Shown: positions 1-4,544 of the stretch, piece by piece
Layout of the letters: each line of letters begins with the position of its first letter
How positions within the stretch are numbered: position 1 is the stretch's first letter
NCBI GenBank assembly: GCA_013698165.1
Contig: JACCVN010000225.1
Location: forward strand, 1-6,140
Length of the DNA stretch: 6,140 nt
From: Parachlamydiaceae bacterium
GTDB lineage: Bacteria > Chlamydiota > Chlamydiia > Chlamydiales > Parachlamydiaceae
Direction: 5' to 3'
Translations under genes and position numbers: made by a program
The notes under the pieces: generated by a model
Told to the model about the DNA's origin: nothing
Seen by the model: the letters and a program-made list of their open reading frames with translations, nothing else
Databases searched by the model: none

Positions 1-1
1 C

Positions 2-178
2 CTTTCAGTACGTCCCGGAATTACAGGCCTTTGGCAAGTGTCTGGAAGGAGTAATGTTACATATCCAAAGCGGTTGCTGCTTGATGAGCAGTACATAGAT
101 GATTTTTCAATGTTCCTGGATTTGAAATTGATCGCCAAGACAATTCCTGCGATGTTATTTTCTAATGGAGCGTATTGA
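2..178 (+). CDS. Bacterial sugar transferase (undecaprenyl-phosphate sugar phosphotransferase family), C-terminal fragment
   Basis: The frame is open at the left edge and ends at TGA 176-178, leaving 58 residues. Residues 4-21 read RPGITGLWQVSGRSNVTY, the conserved RPG(I/L)TGLWQVSGRS block of the bacterial sugar transferase family (WcaJ, RfbP and exopolysaccharide priming enzymes). It is followed by a Y..R..LD..Y...FS..LDLK...KT pattern (residues 21-47), typical of the extreme C-terminus. Family members move a sugar-1-phosphate from a nucleotide sugar onto undecaprenyl phosphate at the inner face of the cytoplasmic membrane, the first step of a surface polysaccharide or O-antigen unit. The active-site region lies mostly upstream of the window, so the sugar substrate cannot be told. 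The next gene starts directly after the stop, suggesting co-transcription. The family call is firm; the specific enzyme name is not. Confidence 0.9.
   Translation, partial: LSVRPGITGLWQVSGRSNVTYPKRLLLDEQYIDDFSMFLDLKLIAKTIPAMLFSNGAY
167..170 (+). promoter_or_regulatory. Ribosome-binding site supporting the TTG start at 179
   Basis: GGAG lies inside the last codons of the sugar transferase gene, 8 bases before TTG 179. Neither in-frame downstream ATG (203 or 212) has a purine-rich site at a suitable distance, so this motif favours the TTG start. Confidence 0.55.
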
Positions 179-718
179 TTGAGATTTGCAATTTCTTTGA
201 CTATGGACTTAATGCATCGTAGTCGTGTTGCATTGTTTCTAGTGTGTACAGCATCATTTTTATTAATTCCGGCTATATACCCGTCGGCACGCCTTTACTT
301 TTTCGCTCCGTTTCTTGTGACATCTTTTTATCAATGTGGTTACATATCATGTTTGTGGTGTGCATTAATATGCGGATTTTCAGTTGATCTCTTTTCTGAT
401 CTTCACTTTGGGATTAATGCCCTGGTATACAGCTTAACGACATTTGTGCTCTACCGACGGCGGCGGCATTTTTTTTCTGATCGTGCGATGACCTTATCTA
501 TAATGACTTTCTTGTTTGCTTGGGTGTCTACAGCTTGGCTATGGCTGATACTCTATCTGCTGGGAGAAAAGTCTGGAGTGACATTAAAAACTTTGGTTGG
601 CGACTTTGGAGTAATGCCCCTTATTGACGCTTTTTATGCTTTAATCTTTTTTACCCTTCCGGTTTTCTTTTTTGGAAAGCCGCTTCGGCGTGGCTCAGAT
701 TACTTTTTGCATAAATAG
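179..718 (+). CDS. mreD: MreD-like rod-shape-determining membrane protein
   Basis: A 179-residue, very hydrophobic protein with about five to six membrane segments (roughly residues 17-34, 38-51, 53-70, 78-92, 104-128 and 143-165). The key evidence is the stretch around residues 66-84: G66, D70-L-F-S73, then FG (77-78) and N80-A-L. This matches the G..(L/V)DL.S...(F/L)G..AL signature of MreD between two membrane helices. A basic run RRRR follows at 93-96. The length is normal for MreD. MreD works with MreB, MreC, RodA and PBP2 in the elongation complex that guides peptidoglycan synthesis. The start is TTG 179, directly abutting the upstream stop and preceded by GGAG. ATG 203 (M9) and ATG 212 (M12) are alternatives without a clear ribosome-binding site. 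The gene is not next to mreB or mreC here, as it would be in many bacteria, but behind a sugar transferase. Another small polytopic membrane protein cannot be excluded. Confidence 0.65.
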   Translation: MRFAISLTMDLMHRSRVALFLVCTASFLLIPAIYPSARLYFFAPFLVTSFYQCGYISCLWCALICGFSVDLFSDLHFGINALVYSLTTFVLYRRRRHFFSDRAMTLSIMTFLFAWVSTAWLWLILYLLGEKSGVTLKTLVGDFGVMPLIDAFYALIFFTLPVFFFGKPLRRGSDYFLHK

Positions 719-732
719 TCCAAAAACTGAAA

Positions 733-918
733 TTAACGATAGAAACAAAGAAAAGCTGTAAAATAAAGTCGAGCCTCTACGGCAGAAAAAATGCTACTAC
801 CACAGAGTCAAGCAGAACACAATGAGGGAAGAATGTTAACGATAAGGGACAAAGAGCAATAAGAGCAAATGACATAAAAGTCGAATTTAACGGTAGAGCA
901 ATGAACTACCCCAGAGTC
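733..918 (+). repeat. Degenerate ~100-bp tandem duplication
   Basis: Two diverged copies share the same ordered landmarks. TTAACGAT is at 733-740 and 836-843, AAAGTCGA at 765-772 and 877-884, ACGG at 779-782 and 890-893, ACTACC at 796-801 and 905-910, and CAGAGTC at 803-809 and 912-918. Offsets stay within 103-112 bases, so the order and spacing are kept while the sequence between has drifted. AAAGTCGA occurs a third time at 1960-1967, on the far side of the minus-strand gene. I read this as an old duplication of a non-coding element. Confidence 0.55.
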
Positions 919-946
919 TGTGGGCTCTTTGGTAGCTTATTGCTCT
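895..946. terminator. Long hairpin, possible bidirectional terminator
   Basis: AGAGCAAT (895-902) pairs with ATTGCTCT (939-946). The stem continues through G·U and A-T pairs and one mismatch into CTACC (906-910) with GGTAG (931-935), and AGAG (913-916) can pair with CTCT (925-928). The outer stem is 16 positions long with one mismatch. It sits between convergent genes, as terminators often do, but neither strand shows a convincing T-tract after it, so the terminator call is tentative. CTTATTGCTCT (936-946) can also pair perfectly with AGAGCAATAAG (853-863), giving a competing fold. Confidence 0.35.
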
Positions 947-965
947 AATTGAACATAGCCTTAAT

Positions 966-1022
966 CATGCACGTTGAGCCCCAAAGCGAAAGTCTCTTAT
1001 GCTTTTGGACACAATGTGCATG
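966..1022. other. Long imperfect hairpin downstream of the minus-strand gene
   Basis: CATGCACGTTG (966-976) pairs with CAATGTGCATG (1012-1022) over 11 positions with one G·U. An inner helix forms between CCAAAGC (981-987) and GCTTTTGG (1001-1008) with one bulged T. It lies about 30 bases past the stop of the minus-strand gene and could terminate or stabilise that transcript. No T-tract follows on the minus strand; on the plus strand a run of six T begins 16 bases after the stem. Confidence 0.35.
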
Positions 1023-1051
1023 GACTAATGCGAATGCTTTTTTATCCTGGC

Positions 1052-1819
1052 TTAGTGGCGATGATCATTTTCATCATCAAAGGAGCTATGATCATGGCTG
1101 TCATCACTATCATCGCTGTCATCGCTGTCAGCACTGTCAGCGCTGTCTTCACTGTCTTCACTGTCATCGTTATCGTGGCCATGACGCGTTGTGTTGCTAT
1201 CGTGGTTATTTAGATTAGATTTTGACGATTGACCATTTGGTTGAACTTGCTTTGATGTCTGGTTGAGAGGCGATGAGGGGTTCGAGGCATCAGCTAATGG
1301 GGCTTTTGCTTTCTCTTCTTTTTCTTCCATTTCTTTCAATTGTTTCAGAGTAGGAATTTTGTGTTGTCCTAAGCAATCAGTAAATTTTCTAGCCTTTTCC
1401 TGCTGAATTTCATCTAGCATTTGCTGAATTTGATTATCGTCAGTAATTCCATTTTTCTTTAAGACATCAGAAAAAATTGACAGAAGAGTATCTCTAAAAA
1501 TTTTGACGGCTACTTGACGCTGTTGTGGGTCTTTTAGTGGATTAGGAGTGATTTTTGAGGCTTTATCTTCCACTTGAGTAATGATATCTTTTTCGCTTGC
1601 TGTCAAGGCTTTTGTGATAGGGGCCCATTTATCTTGAGGAATATTTGCTTTTTTGAGAGCTCCTTCTACAAGGCTAGGGGGGAAATAGGCAATTAAAAAC
1701 TCTCTTGAGCAATCCCCAACAGATGGTTGCGCGGGGGCTTCTGTTTGAGCAAAAATTGAGTTAGCAGTTCCGAGCGTAAATAAAATAGATAAGGCTAACT
1801 TGATTGGCAAATGATTCAT
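1052..1819 (-). CDS. Secreted protein of unknown function with Asp/Ser/His-rich repeat tail
   Basis: I do not recognise the family. From the ATG at 1819 the protein is 255 residues long. Residues 1-24 form a typical signal peptide: a short N-region with a Lys, then a hydrophobic core LALSILFTLG. Cleavage by signal peptidase I is likely after SIFA (24), giving a mature start QTEAPAQ, so export across the inner membrane is expected. Residues 37-149 form a predicted mostly helical domain framed by the only two Cys (37 and 149), which could make a disulfide outside the cytoplasm. A Lys/Glu-rich helix follows (about 157-172), then a Ser/Asn/Gln-rich linker. The tail has extreme composition: the last 43 residues hold 17 Asp, 10 Ser and 6 His. 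Its core (219-242) is eight DSx triplets with x = E, E, A, A, D, D, D, H. Such a tail could bind divalent metal or calcium; that is inference. The start at 1819 is chosen over the in-frame ATG at 1834 because that ATG abuts AAGGAG. The gene stands alone, with convergent and divergent neighbours. Confidence 0.85.
   Translation of the reverse strand: MNHLPIKLALSILFTLGTANSIFAQTEAPAQPSVGDCSREFLIAYFPPSLVEGALKKANIPQDKWAPITKALTASEKDIITQVEDKASKITPNPLKDPQQRQVAVKIFRDTLLSIFSDVLKKNGITDDNQIQQMLDEIQQEKARKFTDCLGQHKIPTLKQLKEMEEKEEKAKAPLADASNPSSPLNQTSKQVQPNGQSSKSNLNNHDSNTTRHGHDNDDSEDSEDSADSADSDDSDDSDDSHDHSSFDDENDHRH
1094..1165 (-). repeat. Nine-bp tandem repeat encoding DSx triplets
   Basis: Eight consecutive in-frame 9-mers of the form GA(C/T)-AG(C/T)-NNN encode DSE, DSE, DSA, DSA, DSD, DSD, DSD, DSH. 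Adjacent units are more alike than distant ones, as expected from growth by slippage. Because the unit is a multiple of three, changes in copy number would lengthen or shorten the tail without breaking the frame. On the plus strand the array reads as repeats of CTGTC plus variable bases. Confidence 0.85.
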
Positions 1820-1825
1820 GAAATG

Positions 1826-1831
1826 CTCCTT
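1826..1831 (-). promoter_or_regulatory. Ribosome-binding site of the secreted-protein gene
   Basis: On the minus strand AAGGAG lies 6 bases before the ATG at 1819, the ideal spacing. It directly follows the in-frame ATG at 1834, which therefore cannot be served by it. This decides the start in favour of 1819. Confidence 0.75.
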
Positions 1832-2024
1832 CATTGTAAAATTTCAGCAGAGGTTATCGGGAAAAGGCACTTGCCTGTACCAAAGATCTCTTCTGATGAT
1901 AAAATATACTTTACAGTACATAATGCCTTTTTTCTTTTCCATCATTAACCTTAAATCCTAAAGTCGAGACAGGCTAAACATCAAACATGCAGGTGTAATC
2001 AGGACTATAAGTTTGGTTTTAGTT

Positions 2025-2054
2025 TTGGCTTTAAGTCAGGAATTAAGGTATAAT
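2025..2054 (+). promoter_or_regulatory. Probable sigma-70-type promoter for the 760-aa protein gene
   Basis: A perfect -10 box TATAAT lies at 2049-2054. TTGGCT at 2025-2030 matches four of six bases of the TTGACA -35 consensus at an 18-base spacing. Transcription would start near 2061, giving an untranslated leader of about 68 bases before ATG 2129. The rest of the divergent interval (1820-2024) shows no equally good promoter for the minus-strand gene. A short imperfect palindrome, AGGCACTTGCCT (1865-1876), lies about 46 bases upstream of that gene's start. Confidence 0.55.
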
Positions 2055-2114
2055 TTAGGTAGAGACTCATTCCAAATCAATAAATTGAAGCAGGAATGAA
2101 TAAAAGTAGGGATT

Positions 2115-2119
2115 GAAGG
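2115..2119 (+). promoter_or_regulatory. Ribosome-binding site of the 760-aa protein gene
   Basis: GAAGG lies 9 bases before ATG 2129, with a T-rich spacer. It supports the first ATG of the frame as the start, so the proline-rich segment is translated. Confidence 0.6.
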
Positions 2120-2128
2120 TTTTTTATT

Positions 2129-4411
2129 ATGAACGTTCCCAATATGCCGCCTACTCCACCATTAAATCCTTTTATGGGAGCGCCGCCTCCACCAACTCCT
2201 ACTCCACCCCCTGGTATAGTTCCTCCACCTGGAACTGTTCCTATCTTTTCCGGGGGAAAAGATCCTGCAGCTCTACCTCCTGATCTATCAAAACGACAAA
2301 TTATGCCTCTGCTTCCTGAGCAGCTTTCAACGCGCGGGGCAGAATCATTACTAAATCCAGCCAGAATATTGGCGATTTTAACACAAGTGCTGGCAAAACC
2401 TAAAAATGAGAGCAATGCGCCTGAAGCATCAAAAACTGCAATGGGTCAAAGAGATGAAACTGCTGGAAAAGGAGATAGTGGCAAAGGGGCTGACTTAGTA
2501 AATATACAGGTATTTAAGCAAGAGGGTTCAAATAAAGGTTCCCAAGGGGATCAGTTTCCCAACAGTAAAAATCCTCAGGATGGCAAACTGCCTTCTTCTG
2601 AAAACTCTACAAAACTGGATGCTAAGCTTCCTTCATCTGAAAACTCTACAAAAAATGACAGCACCAAACCTGAAAGTAAAGCTTCGTTAACAGATAAAGA
2701 GCTTGCCCCTCATCTTGAAAAAGAAAGCAATCAAGAGATTAAGACTTCGGGAAAGGAAAGGCAAAATTCTCCTAGTGAAAAAGCGCCTGAAAACTTACAA
2801 GCCAAACCCGTCGAGAAGGGAAACATTGAAAATACTGAGAATCCTTTGAAGCCCCAAGAATCCAAACCTTCTACCACCGAGAATGGATTAACAAAATCTT
2901 TAGAAACAAAACAGACAGAAGATGTTCCAAAGCCTCTTGTAGATGAAAGTAAAGGTGATAAGCAGAAGATTACGCCTCAAACCCGCTCCCCTGATGTTGA
3001 AAAATCCGTTGAGAAGCCCCAAGTTGCTATGCCGGAACCCTCTTCGATTGCGACACAAACCGATAGAAATCAAGAAGCTGTTCAAAAGCCTATTGTCGAT
3101 AAACCTAAAGATAGTCCGGATCGAGTTACAGAAAAGATAAAAGATAAAGAGCAGTTAGAAACAGTCCAGAGGGAAGACAAGATTCAAAATATTGATCATC
3201 CTGCCGGACATCGTGTGCTGGAGCATGGAAACGCTGAAAATAGAAGTGATCTAGCTTCTGCTCAGGCTGAAGCTGGAGGTGGTTTTGCACCTTTTGTCGA
3301 CACCGATAAGGTTGTTCCTCCATGGATCGCAGTATTGTTTCAAGAGCAGCAGGAACAACAAAAGTTAAAAAATAAAGGAAAGAGTGGCGGTCATAAGCAG
3401 TCAAATGAAATTATGGAATATCGCCTTTCAGATCTACTCTTTATACTACTCACAGCGACTGTCTGCGGCTGCAGATCTATTGCTGATTATATCAATTTCA
3501 TTCAATCGAGAGAAAAATGGCTTAAAGTCATTCTGGGGGCGCAATTCAACCTACCCCCAAAAGAACTCGTATGGAGAATCCTCTCTTCGTTGAATCCGGT
3601 GAATTTTCAGAATTTTTTAAGCCCATGGTTGGAAGAAATTTGTGGCCATCCGTCCAGACTTAAAAATCAGGAGGGAAAACCTGTATTGCCTGCAATTTCA
3701 ATATGGCAATCGCCGATTGGTTTAATGATGGGGCAGGCAAAAGGTTCTGATCCATATCAAGATCGATTAGCGATCCCTATTCTTTTGCAATTATTTAACT
3801 TGCGCAGTGGCGTTGTTGTCTCTAAATCCGCGAGCCATAAAATCGATCTCCCAGCCCTTATTGAAAAGGTCAAGACCGATTTTCTCGTGGAAATTCATGA
3901 TGATAGTAACGCCGCAGATGAAATTGTCGCGTTGATTGAAGCTGCGGCAAAGAAGGAATCACATTTATATAGGATTGAGGAAAGTTATATTGAAGGTCAG
4001 GATCGCATGGTTGTGGAATCCCTGCAGATTGACAAATCTTATAGGCTTCCGAGTTATCCTACGCATGCTCCTGCAACTCAAATTTTAAAAGTTTATGACG
4101 AAACTGTGACTTCCGGAACAATTACCATTAAAAGTTCATATTTCCTTTCAAATTTAAACTCTGTAGATAGTGAAATTTTTAATCTATTACGTCTACAAAA
4201 GCCACTCGACCGCAAAGTTGCTTGGCATCTTAATTGCCTTTTTCCAATTCTTCCTATGGCATTTGCACTGCAGCAATGTCAGCAAAATATTCTGTTGATC
4301 CGGCAATTTGCTATTGGTCTATTGCAAAAGTCCGGGGGCGTCCTCACACTGGATGAAAAAATGCATTTGGCTGCAAGCAGCAATGAAGAGCTATTGAAGC
4401 TATTGCGCTAA
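2129..4411 (+). CDS. ISAs1-transposase-like domain protein, catalytic residues lost, with long disordered proline-rich N-terminus
   Basis: A 760-residue protein in three parts. Residues 1-38 contain 18 Pro, including PPPP (19-22) and PPP (26-28, 32-34). Residues about 91-380 are Lys/Glu/Ser/Pro/Asn-rich, lack Cys and Trp, and look disordered; short hydrophobic islands lie at 74-90 and 396-410 (W399). Residues 429-760 follow ISAs1/H-repeat transposases such as E. coli YhhI, from my memory of that sequence. The YRLSDLLF segment (431-438) matches the HKLSDILL helix, F496 and W500 match the end of the N-terminal domain, and IS(I)W...GLMMGQ.K (523-538) matches VISAF...LVIGQ.K. Also matched are AIP.LL.L (548-555), the YFLS-type strand before position 670, W699-H-L, and N720...IR..AI.LL (720-732). 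The catalytic triad is gone: the IDGK Asp aligns with E515, the T(T/I)DAMG Asp with K566, and the HGRxE Glu with V628. About 12 residues are missing after GK (516-517). Family members are usually near 370 aa. No signal peptide is seen; the gene ends TAATAA. Probably a domesticated, non-catalytic DNA-binding or structural protein; function unknown. Confidence 0.8.
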   Translation: MNVPNMPPTPPLNPFMGAPPPPTPTPPPGIVPPPGTVPIFSGGKDPAALPPDLSKRQIMPLLPEQLSTRGAESLLNPARILAILTQVLAKPKNESNAPEASKTAMGQRDETAGKGDSGKGADLVNIQVFKQEGSNKGSQGDQFPNSKNPQDGKLPSSENSTKLDAKLPSSENSTKNDSTKPESKASLTDKELAPHLEKESNQEIKTSGKERQNSPSEKAPENLQAKPVEKGNIENTENPLKPQESKPSTTENGLTKSLETKQTEDVPKPLVDESKGDKQKITPQTRSPDVEKSVEKPQVAMPEPSSIATQTDRNQEAVQKPIVDKPKDSPDRVTEKIKDKEQLETVQREDKIQNIDHPAGHRVLEHGNAENRSDLASAQAEAGGGFAPFVDTDKVVPPWIAVLFQEQQEQQKLKNKGKSGGHKQSNEIMEYRLSDLLFILLTATVCGCRSIADYINFIQSREKWLKVILGAQFNLPPKELVWRILSSLNPVNFQNFLSPWLEEICGHPSRLKNQEGKPVLPAISIWQSPIGLMMGQAKGSDPYQDRLAIPILLQLFNLRSGVVVSKSASHKIDLPALIEKVKTDFLVEIHDDSNAADEIVALIEAAAKKESHLYRIEESYIEGQDRMVVESLQIDKSYRLPSYPTHAPATQILKVYDETVTSGTITIKSSYFLSNLNSVDSEIFNLLRLQKPLDRKVAWHLNCLFPILPMAFALQQCQQNILLIRQFAIGLLQKSGGVLTLDEKMHLAASSNEELLKLLR
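2582..2659 (+). repeat. 39-bp tandem duplication in the disordered region
   Basis: Two adjacent in-frame 39-base units (2582-2620 and 2621-2659) are identical at about 31 of 39 positions. They encode KLPSSENSTK twice, starting at residues 153 and 166. Most differences are at third codon positions or at the end of the unit, which points to a duplication followed by selection or drift at the protein level. Confidence 0.8.
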
Positions 4412-4544
4412 TAAAATATGGTTTGACGTTGATGGATGGCTTCTTCTTGCTTCCTGTTATGCGTAAAAAATGCCTATCTTAGAAATACATTTATTAGTAT
4501 TATCTCACTCTAATCCAGAATGCATTCCCTCAATTTAAAAAAAA
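4412..4544. other. Short intergenic region before the symporter gene
   Basis: A second TAA directly follows the stop of the upstream gene. TTGACG (4423-4428) resembles a -35 box but has no -10 box at a suitable distance. TATTAT (4498-4503) could be a -10 box, with only a poor -35. GAATGCATTC (4518-4527) is a perfect 10-bp palindrome. There is no clear stem plus T-tract terminator, and the bases before ATG 4545 are a run of A without a Shine-Dalgarno motif. Confidence 0.4.

Larger units (their letters stand above)
719..1051. other. Gene-free interval between convergent genes
   Basis: This 333-bp stretch separates the end of the MreD-like gene from the end of the minus-strand secreted-protein gene. 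No convincing coding frame is present. It contains a decayed tandem duplication (733-809 against 836-918) and two extended hairpins (895-946 and 966-1022), listed separately. A run of six T at 1038-1043 lies downstream of the second hairpin on the plus strand. The interval could hold terminators for both genes, a small RNA, or the remains of a repeat element; nothing here decides between them. Confidence 0.7.

Noticed and set aside
949..1218. Two overlapping plus-strand frames, one with many Cys-His pairs resembling a zinc-binding protein
   Set aside because: They are antisense readings of the 9-bp repeat and tail of the minus-strand gene. The Cys/His periodicity comes from CTGTCATCG-type repeats, and no ribosome-binding site is present.
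1819..1834. Start of the secreted protein at the first in-frame ATG (1834)
   Set aside because: The Shine-Dalgarno motif AAGGAG lies immediately after this ATG and is correctly spaced for the ATG at 1819, which also gives a more typical signal peptide.
1865..1876. Imperfect palindrome AGGCACTTGCCT as an operator
   Set aside because: It is short, has a central mismatch and occurs once. No regulator is nearby, so it is only mentioned in the promoter entry.
2077..2415. Minus-strand frame encoding a Gly-rich stretch
   Set aside because: The glycines are the reverse complement of the proline codons of the 760-aa protein. The plus-strand reading has the promoter, ribosome-binding site and long frame.
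2943..3593. Several overlapping short frames on both strands inside the 760-aa gene
   Set aside because: They lack ribosome-binding sites and recognisable domains. The long frame around them carries clear homology in its C-terminal part.
4423..4428. TTGACG as the -35 box of a symporter promoter
   Set aside because: No -10-like hexamer lies 15-19 bases downstream.
2061..4544. A complete, active insertion sequence around the transposase-like gene
   Set aside because: No terminal inverted repeats or target duplication could be found in the flanks, the catalytic residues are gone, and the 428-residue N-terminal arm is not an IS feature.
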